A DNA stretch of 64,000 nt, taken from positions 496,001 through 560,000 of the forward strand of contig NZ_FQYN01000001.1 of assembly GCF_900141805.1 (NCBI RefSeq), written 5' to 3'. Position numbers and translations under genes: made by a program. This document shows, one piece after another, positions 8,374 to 15,540 of the stretch (within the stretch, counting starts at the first letter, position 1; each line of letters begins with the position of its first letter). Under the pieces are notes generated by a model that saw only the letters and a list, made by a program, of their open reading frames with translations, made no database searches and was not told the DNA's origin. The DNA is from Hymenobacter daecheongensis DSM 21074. GTDB taxonomy: Bacteria > Bacteroidota > Bacteroidia > Cytophagales > Hymenobacteraceae.

Positions 8374-9180
8374 ATGCATATTTCTTCCCTCCAGATTCCA
8401 AGTCCCTGCGCTGAAAGCTGGGAAGCCATGACCCCGCAGGGTGCGGGCCGGCACTGCGCCAGCTGCCAGCAGGTCGTGATAGATTTCACCCAGAAAACCG
8501 ATGCGGAAATACTGGCCATTCTCGGCGCGACGGCGGCGGCGGGCCACGTCTGCGGGCGGCTGCGGAGCACCCAGTTGAACCGCCCTTTGCGCGGCCTGGC
8601 AACCGGCAGCCGGGCCAGCGGCTGGCGCACGATGCTGGCGGCCACGGCAGCGCTGTTGGGTCTGCGCGAGCTGGTGGCCCCGGCCGCGGCCCGCGCCCAG
8701 AGCTACAAAGTACACCAGCCCAACTTCGGCCGCCACTCCTTCCAGCACCCGCTGTCCGCGCCGCGGCCCGCAGCGGCGACGGCAGCAACAGTAGAAGCCG
8801 CCCCGGCCGACACGGCTTTTCATAGTCAGCTCAGCGGGCAGGTGACGGATGAAAAAGGCCAGCCGCTGCCGGGCGTCACGGTGCTGCTGCAAGGCACCCA
8901 AAACGGCATTTCGAGCGATGCTGACGGCCGTTTTACGCTGACGGTAGCACGGGCCGAGCGGGCTATTCCCATTGGGTTTCATTCCATCGGCTACGTCACC
9001 AGCTTTATTCCTCAGCCGGCTGATGGGCAGCCGCTGCGGGTGGTGCTGAGGGAGGATATGCGGGATTTGGGCGGCGTGATTGTCGTAGGTGGCCCTGCCT
9101 ACGGCCCCATTTATACCCCACGCGGCATCTGGAGCCGGTTGCGCAGCATTCCGTACCGCATCGGCGGCCTGTTTCGGTAG
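8374..9180 (+). CDS. Membrane-anchored protein with Cys motif and CarboxypepD_reg-like domain
   Basis: A 268-residue protein. The first 40 residues hold a conserved-looking cysteine motif (PSPCAESWEAM, then GRHCASCQQVVIDFT) that could bind a metal on the cytoplasmic side. A hydrophobic segment (TMLAATAALLGLRELVA, about residues 88-104) follows, then a linker and a carboxypeptidase-regulatory-like beta-sandwich (LSGQVTDEKGQPLPGVTVLLQGTQ and onward, about 155-225). I recall this N-terminal motif in several Hymenobacter proteins without known function. ATG at 8374-8376. It diverges from the sigma factor and may belong to its regulon. Confidence 0.7.
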   Translation: MHISSLQIPSPCAESWEAMTPQGAGRHCASCQQVVIDFTQKTDAEILAILGATAAAGHVCGRLRSTQLNRPLRGLATGSRASGWRTMLAATAALLGLRELVAPAAARAQSYKVHQPNFGRHSFQHPLSAPRPAAATAATVEAAPADTAFHSQLSGQVTDEKGQPLPGVTVLLQGTQNGISSDADGRFTLTVARAERAIPIGFHSIGYVTSFIPQPADGQPLRVVLREDMRDLGGVIVVGGPAYGPIYTPRGIWSRLRSIPYRIGGLFR

Positions 9181-9223
9181 CACGCAGCACTGGCCCGGCC
9201 GAAACTTATTTTGCCGACTAACG

Positions 9224-9254
9224 CTTGTTATCAGCCAATCCTTTTTCACCTTTG
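9224..9254 (+). promoter_or_regulatory. Possible promoter of the aromatic amino acid operon
   Basis: CTTG at 9224-9227, a 19-base spacer, then CACCTTTG at 9247-9254, one mismatch from TAnnTTTG. Transcription would start about 30 bases before the first leader peptide. Confidence 0.35.
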
Positions 9255-9290
9255 GTCCGTTCAACCCTCGAACACAACTCCGATTTTCTG

Positions 9291-9350
9291 ATGCGTACCG
9301 GCTTGGCTCAGTATTATTTCAACTACTACTTTTTCTACGCCACCGCGTAG
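9291..9350 (+). CDS. Leader peptide 1, Tyr/Phe-rich
   Basis: A 19-codon frame encodes MRTGLAQYYFNYYFFYATA. Five Tyr and three Phe codons lie within nine residues (8-16). It sits 340 bases before the aminotransferase-tyrA-DAHP synthase operon and directly before alternative hairpins and a terminator. This is the layout of a classical ribosome-stalling attenuator: shortage of charged tRNA-Tyr or tRNA-Phe would stall the ribosome at the YYFNYYFFY run. The last codons overlap the first stem. Confidence 0.85.
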   Translation: MRTGLAQYYFNYYFFYATA

Positions 9351-9424
9351 AAACGAGGCCGTATGTGGTAGCATCCCCAGCATACTTCAAAAGAGCCTCT
9401 CGCATCCCGGGAGGCTCTTTTTTT
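9332..9424 (+). promoter_or_regulatory. Attenuator 1: pause hairpin, antiterminator and terminator
   Basis: Segment 1 (9332-9340, TTTCTACGC) pairs with segment 2 (9345-9353, GCGTAGAAA), a 9-bp stem over the end of leader 1. Segment 2 continues as GAGGC (9355-9359) and GTATG (9361-9365), which can pair with CATAC (9381-9385) and GCCTC (9395-9399) as an antiterminator. The same GCCTC forms the left arm of the terminator at 9389-9424. A ribosome stalled on the Tyr/Phe codons would cover segment 1 and favour antitermination. The pairings were found by eye; no energies were calculated. Confidence 0.8.
9389..9424 (+). terminator. Attenuator 1 terminator
   Basis: The 11-bp stem AAAAGAGCCTC / GAGGCTCTTTT with an 11-base loop is followed by a run of T. 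Confidence 0.85.
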
Positions 9425-9445
9425 GGTTTTAACTCCCACGTTCCC

Positions 9446-9523
9446 ATGTTCCATCAGCACCGCGCTTATTACGGGTATTGCTCCTGCTACCGCAAGCAGC
9501 GGCTGCCCTATTGCTGTATCTGA
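9446..9523 (+). CDS. Leader peptide 2, Tyr-rich with Cys
   Basis: A 25-codon frame begins MFHQHRAYYGYCSCY and ends PYCCI. It has five Tyr codons (positions 8, 9, 11, 15, 22), one Phe and four Cys codons. It starts 20 bases after the T run of terminator 1 and is followed by a second antiterminator/terminator pair, so it appears to be a second leader peptide in series. The Tyr density suggests tyrosine sensing; whether Cys matters is unknown. Confidence 0.75.
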   Translation: MFHQHRAYYGYCSCYRKQRLPYCCI

Positions 9524-9583
9524 GCGTTTCAGAACCACTTTTCAGCAAAAGACCAGGGCCCCGCACACCGGAGGCCCTTTTTT
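9505..9583 (+). promoter_or_regulatory. Attenuator 2: antiterminator and terminator
   Basis: GCCCT (9505-9509) and TTGCTG (9511-9516), inside the end of leader 2, can pair with AGGGC (9555-9559) and CAGCAA (9543-9548). A small inner hairpin TCTGA-GCGTT-TCAGA lies between. The competing form is the terminator at 9555-9583, which uses the same AGGGC. A further stem, CTGCT (9484-9488) with AGCAG (9495-9499), may act as a pause hairpin. Found by eye, not folded. Confidence 0.7.
9555..9583 (+). terminator. Attenuator 2 terminator
   Basis: AGGGCC plus CCG pairs with CGG plus GGCCCT, with one bulged A, followed by TTTTTT. It lies 50 bases before the aminotransferase ATG. Confidence 0.8.
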
Positions 9584-9632
9584 ATTGCCTTTTCTCTACC
9601 GACTTCACCCAATCTTCCCTCCTCACGCTTCC

Positions 9633-10811
9633 ATGAATATCTCCGTAGCCAGCCGCCTGCAGCATACCAGCGAATACTACTTCTCCCAGAAGCTGCGCGA
9701 AATTGAAGCGCTGAACCAGACCGGGGCGCAAGTCATCAACCTCGGCATTGGCAGCCCGGATAGGCCGCCCCACCCCCGCGTGGTGGCGGCCCTGACCGAG
9801 GCCGCCCGCCAGCCACATACCCACGCCTACCAGAGCTACAAAGGCGCGCCGGCCCTGCGCCAGGCTATGGCGGCCTGGTACGGGCACCACTACGGCGTGG
9901 CGCTGGATGCCGACTCGGAAATTCTGCCTTTGCTGGGCTCCAAAGAAGGTATTATGCACCTGAGCATGACGTTTCTGGAGGCCGGCGACGAGGTGCTGAT
10001 TCCGAACCCCGGCTACCCGGCCTACCGCGCCGCCGCCCAGCTCAGCGGGGCCACGCCCGTCGAATACGACCTCACGGCCGCCGATAGCTGGCTGCCCGAC
10101 CTCGACGCGCTGGCCCGCCGCGACTTGCGCCGCGTGAAGCTGATGTGGGTGAACTACCCGCACATGCCCACCGGCACGCCCGCCGAGCCGGGGTTTTTCG
10201 CGCGGCTGGTGGCCTTCGCCACGGCCCACGATATTCTGCTGGTGCACGACAATCCGTACGGCTTCATCCTGAACAACGACCCGCCGCAAAGCCTGTTGGC
10301 GGTGCCGGGGGCGCGGGAAGTGGCGCTGGAGCTGAACTCGCTGAGCAAGTCGCACAACATGGCGGGCTGGCGCGTGGGCATGCTGGCCGGCCGCGCCGAC
10401 CTGTTGCAGCAGGTGCTGCGCTTCAAGAGCAACCTCGACTCAGGCATGTTTCTGCCGGTGCAGCTGGCGGCCGTGGCGGCCCTGGAGCTAGGTGAGGAGT
10501 GGTACGCCGAATTGAACGCCCACTACCGCGCCCGCCGGGAGCTGGTATTCGCGTTGCTCGATGCCATTGGCTGCCCCTACGCGCCAAACCAGGTGAGCCT
10601 GTTCGTGTGGGCCGCCATTCCGGCCGGCTACGCCGATGGCTACGCGCTGAGCGACCGGCTGCTGCACGCGGCCCGCGTGTTCATCACGCCCGGCGGCATC
10701 TTCGGTTCCAATGGCAACGGCTTCATCCGCGTGAGTCTGTGCCAGCCAACGCAAGTGCTGCAAGAGGCGCTGGCCCGGATTACGAATGCCCGCCTGAACG
10801 AAGCCAACTGA
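9633..10811 (+). CDS. Class I/II PLP-dependent aminotransferase, probably aromatic
   Basis: A 392-residue fold-type I aminotransferase. The catalytic lysine lies in NSLSKSHNMAGWRVG near residue 240; NPGYPAY (residues about 125-131), NYPHMPTG and HDNPYGF also mark the PLP site. As the first gene before tyrA and DAHP synthase/chorismate mutase it most likely transaminates phenylpyruvate and hydroxyphenylpyruvate. By sequence alone an aspartate or LL-diaminopimelate-type role cannot be excluded. The frame is open 70 codons upstream through terminator 2; ATG at 9633-9635 (MNISVASRL) is the sensible start. Expression should depend on the two upstream attenuators. Confidence 0.88.
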   Translation: MNISVASRLQHTSEYYFSQKLREIEALNQTGAQVINLGIGSPDRPPHPRVVAALTEAARQPHTHAYQSYKGAPALRQAMAAWYGHHYGVALDADSEILPLLGSKEGIMHLSMTFLEAGDEVLIPNPGYPAYRAAAQLSGATPVEYDLTAADSWLPDLDALARRDLRRVKLMWVNYPHMPTGTPAEPGFFARLVAFATAHDILLVHDNPYGFILNNDPPQSLLAVPGAREVALELNSLSKSHNMAGWRVGMLAGRADLLQQVLRFKSNLDSGMFLPVQLAAVAALELGEEWYAELNAHYRARRELVFALLDAIGCPYAPNQVSLFVWAAIPAGYADGYALSDRLLHAARVFITPGGIFGSNGNGFIRVSLCQPTQVLQEALARITNARLNEAN

Positions 10812-10882
10812 ACGACCTCCCTTTCCCTCTGCGCAACCCTCCGCGAACCTCTGCGGGAAAACTCCTCCAAACGATCTTCCCC

Positions 10883-11725
10883 ATGATTGTCACTATAATT
10901 GGCCTGGGCCTGATCGGCGGCTCCCTCGCCATCAGCCTCAAAGAAAAAGGCCTCGTCACCCACCGCATCGGCGTCGATCTGAGCCCCGAGAACTGCCGGA
11001 AAGCCCTGGCACTGGGCTTCATCGACGAAATAAGCCCCGACCTGGCCGCCGCCGTGCAACGCGCCGATCTGGTGGTGGTGGCCGTGCCGATGGATGCCAT
11101 GCTCACGGTGCTGCCCCAGGTGCTGGATGCCGTGGAAAACCAGGTGGTTATCGATGTAGGCTCCACTAAATCGATGCTGCTGGCGGCCGTGGCCGGGCAC
11201 CTGCGGCGGGGCCGGTTTGTGGCCGTGCACCCCATGGCGGGCACCGAATACTCGGGGCCGGAGGCGGCCGTAGCGGGCCTGTTCGAGGATAAAACGCTGG
11301 TAATCTGCGATGCCGACCAGAGCGACGCGGATGCGGTGGCGCAGGTCAAGCAGCTTTTCACGCAGCTGGCTATGCGCATTGAATACCTCGATGCCGCGGC
11401 CCACGATCTGCACACGGCCTACGTGTCGCACATCTCGCACATCACTTCCTTTGCCCTGGCCCTCACGGTGTTGGAGAAAGAAAAAGAAGTGGACCAGATT
11501 TTCGCGCTGGCCAGCGGGGGCTTTGCCTCCACGGTGCGCCTGGCCAAAAGCTCGCCCGCCATGTGGGTGCCCATCTTCCGCCAAAACCGCGTGAACGTGC
11601 TTGATGTGCTCGATGAGCACATCAAGCAGCTGCAGCATTTGCGGCAATTGATTGACCATGAAGATTTTGCCGCGGTTTATCAGCAGATAGAGCAGGCGAA
11701 TCTGATTAAGAAGATTTTGAAGTAA
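10883..11725 (+). CDS. tyrA: Prephenate dehydrogenase
   Basis: A 280-residue enzyme for NAD(P)-dependent oxidative decarboxylation of prephenate to 4-hydroxyphenylpyruvate in tyrosine synthesis. The Rossmann motif GLGLIGGSLA is at residues 7-16. DVGSTKS near residue 95, HPMAGTEYSGP near residue 117 and SHISHITSFAL near residue 180 are family hallmarks. There is no ACT or chorismate mutase domain; the mutase is on the third gene. It lies 71 bases after the aminotransferase. ATG at 10883-10885. Confidence 0.95.
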   Translation: MIVTIIGLGLIGGSLAISLKEKGLVTHRIGVDLSPENCRKALALGFIDEISPDLAAAVQRADLVVVAVPMDAMLTVLPQVLDAVENQVVIDVGSTKSMLLAAVAGHLRRGRFVAVHPMAGTEYSGPEAAVAGLFEDKTLVICDADQSDADAVAQVKQLFTQLAMRIEYLDAAAHDLHTAYVSHISHITSFALALTVLEKEKEVDQIFALASGGFASTVRLAKSSPAMWVPIFRQNRVNVLDVLDEHIKQLQHLRQLIDHEDFAAVYQQIEQANLIKKILK

Positions 11726-11736
11726 ACAACAAGCCC

Positions 11737-11946
11737 GAGCTAAGAAGCTACAAGCTAGAAAAGCTAGTTCCCCTCCTTTTTTCAAATTCCGCGCATCAAG
11801 CGGCGTGGGTGCCCGAAGGGCGGGGTGGTTAGCTAGAGCTAGAGAACTAGAGTTAGCCTTCGTTCAACGATTGCCCCCCCCCCAACCCCTCCTTGAAAAA
11901 AGGAGGGGAGCTTAACCTTAGCCTTAGCTCTAACATCCTCTCCCCC
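11737..11946. repeat. Nested inverted repeats with a C10 tract
   Basis: The outer arms are word arrays (AAGCTAC, AAGCTAG on the left; runs such as CTAGAGAA and TTAGC in the middle and right). Inside, CCCCTCCTTTTTTCAA at about 11769 pairs with TTGAAAAAAGGAGGGG at about 11893-11908. A run of ten C lies at 11874-11883. It separates tyrA and the DAHP synthase gene. Confidence 0.65.
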
Positions 11947-11970
11947 AAAACTCAAACCCCAACATACATC

Positions 11971-13041
11971 ATGCAATCCGCTCTTTTCAACCGCCAGCCC
12001 GACGACAAACCTTACCTGATTGCCGGGCCGTGCTCGGCCGAAACCGAGGAGCAGGTGCTCGATACCTGCCAGCGCTTGGCCGCCACTGGCAAAGTGCAGG
12101 CCCTGCGCGCGGGCATCTGGAAACCCCGCACCAAGCCCGGCGGCTTCGAGGGCGTGGGCACCAAGGGCCTGCCGTGGCTCAAGAAAGCCAGCGAGCTGAC
12201 CGGCCTGCCCATTGCCGTGGAAGTGGCCACCGCCAAGCACGTGGAGGACTGTCTGGCCTTCGGCGTCGATATTTTGTGGGTGGGCGCGCGCACTACCGGG
12301 AACCCGTTTTCGGTGCAGGAAATTGCCAACGTGCTGCGCGGCGTGCAGGTGCCGGTGTTGGTCAAAAATCCCATTCACCCGGAGCTGGAGCTGTGGACGG
12401 GGGCCGTGGAGCGCCTGCAAAAGGCCGGGCTGGCGCAGGTCGGGCTCATTCACCGCGGCTTCAGCAGCTACGGCAACACCGATTTCCGCAACGCGCCGAT
12501 GTGGCATCTGCCCATCGAAATGAAGCGCCGCCACCCCGAAATGCCGCTGCTCTGCGACCCCAGCCACATCTGCGGCCGCCGCGATACGCTGTTCGGGGTG
12601 GCCCAGCAGGCGCTCAATTTGGGCTTCGAGGGCAACATGATTGAAAGCCACCAGAACCCCGACGCGGCCTGGAGCGACGCCAAGCAGCAGATAACGCCTG
12701 AGGTGCTCCGCGACCTGATCGAAGCGCTGGTGTGGCGGCACGAAACCACCGACCAGCGCGAGTTTCTCACGGCCCTGGCCGGCCTGCGCGAGCAGATCAA
12801 TCAGATTGATGCCGAAATCATTCAGCTGCTGGGCCGCCGCATGGGCGTGGCCGAGAAGATTGGGGAATACAAAAAGGAAAACGACATCACCATTCTGCAG
12901 ACCAGCCGCTGGAACGAGGTGCTGGAGCGTGCCCAGCGCCAGGGCTCGGCCGTGGGCCTCACGCCCGGGTTTGTGGAGCAATACCTGGCGGCGGTGCATC
13001 TGGAGTCGATTAACCGGCAGAATGGGGTGATGGAGCGGTAA
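11971..13041 (+). CDS. Bifunctional DAHP synthase / chorismate mutase
   Basis: A 356-residue fusion. Residues about 15-260 form a type I-beta (KDO8P synthase-like) DAHP synthase: LIAGPCSAET, AGIWKPRTKPGGFEGVG, VKNPIHPELELW, HRGFSSYGN and LLCDPSHICGRRD. Residues about 270-350 form an AroQ chorismate mutase (LREQINQIDAEIIQLLGRRM and on through ITILQTSRW). It condenses PEP and erythrose-4-phosphate and also converts chorismate to prephenate, so it feeds tyrA directly. Third gene of the operon. The longer frame upstream is repeat sequence; ATG at 11971-11973. Confidence 0.95.
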   Translation: MQSALFNRQPDDKPYLIAGPCSAETEEQVLDTCQRLAATGKVQALRAGIWKPRTKPGGFEGVGTKGLPWLKKASELTGLPIAVEVATAKHVEDCLAFGVDILWVGARTTGNPFSVQEIANVLRGVQVPVLVKNPIHPELELWTGAVERLQKAGLAQVGLIHRGFSSYGNTDFRNAPMWHLPIEMKRRHPEMPLLCDPSHICGRRDTLFGVAQQALNLGFEGNMIESHQNPDAAWSDAKQQITPEVLRDLIEALVWRHETTDQREFLTALAGLREQINQIDAEIIQLLGRRMGVAEKIGEYKKENDITILQTSRWNEVLERAQRQGSAVGLTPGFVEQYLAAVHLESINRQNGVMER

Positions 13042-13067
13042 GGGCCTTATCGACTGTTCCTTCTCGG

Positions 13068-13223
13068 CTGTCATCCTGGGCAGAGCGAAGGACCTTCCTC
13101 GTAGTTTCCTACAACCGTCTTTCAATGAGCAAAGCCCTTTACTACGCGCAGTAAAGAGCTTTGCTCATTTCACAAGGCTGGTTTCTTAACGGAGGAAGGT
13201 CCTTCGCAAGCTCAGGATGACAG
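13068..13223. repeat. Family A composite repeat, copy 3
   Basis: Outer arms CTGTCATCCTGGG...GAAGGACCTTCCTC and their inverse flank an inner hairpin (CAATGAGCAAAGCCCTTTACT / AGTAAAGAGCTTTGCTCATT, split here by its loop, about 13123-13168). Its reverse complement aligns along its whole length with the element at 14711, so the two are copies of one unit in opposite orientation on either side of the acyltransferase gene. Confidence 0.85.
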
Positions 13224-13291
13224 ATGTGGGCAGGTATAAACACAACGGCCGCCCATTTGCCCATCCGGGCCAATTGGCCGTACTTACGCCC

Positions 13292-14668
13292 ATGCTCTTC
13301 TATACCGTGATGAAGCCCGTGGTGCAGGTGGCGCTGCGCGTGTTCTTTCGCCGCCTCGAAATCCGCCGCCGCGAGCGGCTGGAGCTGCCGGGCCCGATGC
13401 TGATTGTGTCGAACCACCCCAACACGCTGATGGACCCGCTGGTGGTGGCCGCCAATCGCCGCCAGCCCATTGCATTTCTGGCCAAGAGCACATTTTTCAA
13501 AAACCCTGTTTCCAGGGCCATTTTTACCTCCGGCAACTGCATCCCGATTTACCGGCGGCAGGATGCGGAGAGCGGCGATGCGGGTATCTCGCCCGAGGAG
13601 CTGGCCCGCCGCAACGAGGCCGCCTTCGGGCAGTGCTACGACTACTTCGACAAGGGCGGCGTCATCCAGATTTTCCCCGAGGGCACCAGCGTGAGCGAGC
13701 GGCGCCTGCGCCCGCTCAAAACCGGCGCGGCCCGCATCTCGCTCGGGGCCGAGGCCCGCCACGATTTTCGGCTGGGCCTGCGCATCCTGCCCATCGGCAT
13801 CAACTACTTCGACCCCAGCCGCTTCCGCTCCGATGTATTCGTGAACGTGGGCCAGCCCATTGTGGTGGCCGACTACGCCGCCGCCTACCGCGCCGACCCC
13901 GAAGCCGCCGCCGCCGCCCTCACCGAAGAAATCCGGCGGCGGCTGGAGCGGCGCCTCATTATCACGCGCGACGCGGCCGAAGACGAGCTGGTGCAGCAGG
14001 TAGAGCGCACCTTCGGCGAGCACCTGGTGCCGGACGACGAAGAAACGCTGTATGATAATTTCCTGCTCAGCCGCACACTGCTGGAAGCGGTGCTGTATTT
14101 TGAGCAGCACGCCCCCGGCCGCCTCACCGAGCTGCGCGAGCTGCTCCGGCAGTATCTGCACACGCTCGGCCGCCTGCGCCTCACCGACGAAGCCCTGGAA
14201 GCCAGCAAGGGCCACGGCCAGCGCTGGACGCGGGCCACGGTTTCGGCCCTCAAGCTGGTGCTGGGCCTGCCGCTGTACCTATATGGGCTGCTGAACAACT
14301 ACCTGCCTTATATTCTGCCCTCGCTCATTGCCAAAAGAGCCACCAAAGACTTGGAGTTCGTGGCCCCCATTATGATGGTGACGGGCATTCTCACGTTCGG
14401 CCTCTGCTACGCGGCTCAGATTGGGCTGGTGCATCACTTCACCCAAAGCTGGCTCTGGACCACGCTCTACGGCCTGAGTCTGCCCCCCGCCGGCTTCTAC
14501 GCCCTCAGCTACTGGAACAGCCTCGCCGCCCGTCTGCGCCGGCTGCGGGCGCTGCGCCTGTTTCGCACGCAGCCGGCAGTTATGGAGAAGCTGCTGCTGC
14601 AGCGCGCCGCTATTCTGGGCCTGCTCAGCGAGCTGCGGGAAGCTTATTTGACGGCAACGGCGAGGTGA
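13292..14668 (+). CDS. PlsC-like phospholipid acyltransferase
   Basis: A 458-residue membrane-associated acyltransferase of the lysophosphatidic/glycerol-3-phosphate acyltransferase superfamily. The catalytic motif is NHPNTLMD (HX4D) near residue 42; the second block is GNCIPIYRR, the third FPEGTS near residue 130. The C-terminal 150 residues contain hydrophobic segments (LVLGLPLYLYGLLNNYLPY, MMVTGILTFGLCYAAQIG), not part of the small PlsC family, so this is a longer variant. It probably acylates a glycerophospholipid precursor. The longer frame begins in the family A repeat; ATG at 13292-13294. Confidence 0.85.
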   Translation: MLFYTVMKPVVQVALRVFFRRLEIRRRERLELPGPMLIVSNHPNTLMDPLVVAANRRQPIAFLAKSTFFKNPVSRAIFTSGNCIPIYRRQDAESGDAGISPEELARRNEAAFGQCYDYFDKGGVIQIFPEGTSVSERRLRPLKTGAARISLGAEARHDFRLGLRILPIGINYFDPSRFRSDVFVNVGQPIVVADYAAAYRADPEAAAAALTEEIRRRLERRLIITRDAAEDELVQQVERTFGEHLVPDDEETLYDNFLLSRTLLEAVLYFEQHAPGRLTELRELLRQYLHTLGRLRLTDEALEASKGHGQRWTRATVSALKLVLGLPLYLYGLLNNYLPYILPSLIAKRATKDLEFVAPIMMVTGILTFGLCYAAQIGLVHHFTQSWLWTTLYGLSLPPAGFYALSYWNSLAARLRRLRALRLFRTQPAVMEKLLLQRAAILGLLSELREAYLTATAR

Positions 14669-14710
14669 GCCGCCGCTATCCTGTCGCTGTACTTGTCACT
14701 GTTACTGTCA

Positions 14711-14877
14711 CTGTCATCCTGAGCGGCGCGAAGCAAAGCGAAGGGCCTTCCTCCGTTAAGTGACCAGCCTTTTGAAATGAGCAAAGCCCTTTACCAACGT
14801 GCGGTAAAGGGCTTTGTGCGTTGAAAGGCGGTTGCAGAGAACTACGAGGAAGGTCCTTCGCAAGCTCAGGATGACAG
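14711..14877. repeat. Family A composite repeat, copy 4
   Basis: Same structure as the element at 13068, in reverse: CTGTCATCCTGAGC...AAGGGCCTTCCTCCGTTAAG on the left, inner hairpin AAATGAGCAAAGCCCTTTACC / GGTAAAGGGCTTTG, and GAGGAAGGTCCTTCGCAAGC...ATGACAG on the right. It lies between convergent genes. Confidence 0.85.
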
Positions 14878-14904
14878 ACGACGTGGAGAAGAAAGTCTTT
14901 CGCC

Positions 14905-15540
14905 TCAAAAATCTGCCTTCAGCCCCAGCGCCAGCGTGAGCACTTGCCCGAACTTGAGGCCGTTGCGGTTCTGCGCGTAGCTGATCAGGTACAAGTCATT
15001 GCTGCCCAACTCGTAGTAGAACGACACATGGCGCGGCTCTTCGCGGGTGCTGCCGGGGCGCACGTACGATAAGCGCCCACCGGCCAGCGGCCCGTAGCGC
15101 GTATCGGTCGAAAACCAGTAGTAGCCTTTCGTGTACTGCCCGCGCTCCTCGTCGTTGAGGGTGCCGTGGGTGTAGCTGAAATACGCGCCCACTGTGAGGG
15201 GCTTGAGCTGCCATTGCTCGGCCAGCTGCACGGTGAAGGGCGAGTAGAGCATTTTGGCCGAGGCCAGCGTGAGCGTGGAGCCGGCAAAGCGCTTGGGCAC
15301 GTAGCCCAGCAGAATATCGGTTTCCACCTTGTTGTTGGCGTAAGCATAGCCCGCCCCGGCCGCCACCATGCCCAGGCCGCCGCCCGTTTGCAGCACCAGG
15401 TGGCGCGGCCGATACCAAGGGTGCGCGGCCGTTGGGGCTTTCGTTTTTTTCGGAGCCTGCTCGGGTTCCGAGGCGGCCTGCGCGGCGGGGGCCAGCAGCA
15501 CCGCCGCCGTGGCCAGAAGAAGAGAAAAGGGCCGCACCAT
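14905..15540 (-). CDS. Predicted outer-membrane beta-barrel protein
   Basis: A 211-residue exported protein. The signal peptide MVRPFSLLLATAAVLLAPAAQA is followed by a charged linker and alternating aromatic/glycine strands (GGGLGMVAAGAGYAYA, VGAYFSYTHG, HVSFYYELGSNDLYLISY), ending in Phe (LGLKADF), as outer-membrane barrels do. No specific family recognised. Its ATG overlaps the stop of the upstream phosphoesterase gene by one base (TAATG), so the two are probably translated as a coupled pair. Confidence 0.7.
   Translation of the reverse strand: MVRPFSLLLATAAVLLAPAAQAASEPEQAPKKTKAPTAAHPWYRPRHLVLQTGGGLGMVAAGAGYAYANNKVETDILLGYVPKRFAGSTLTLASAKMLYSPFTVQLAEQWQLKPLTVGAYFSYTHGTLNDEERGQYTKGYYWFSTDTRYGPLAGGRLSYVRPGSTREEPRHVSFYYELGSNDLYLISYAQNRNGLKFGQVLTLALGLKADF

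Noticed and set aside
8063-8401. A 112-codon minus-strand frame in the divergent region before the gene at 8374
   Set aside because: The composition is Ala/Arg-biased without protein-like pattern and it overlaps the start of the gene at 8374.
13217-13291. Upstream extension of the acyltransferase to 13217
   Set aside because: The first codons are the end of a family A repeat and add no conserved residues; ATG at 13292 fits the family.
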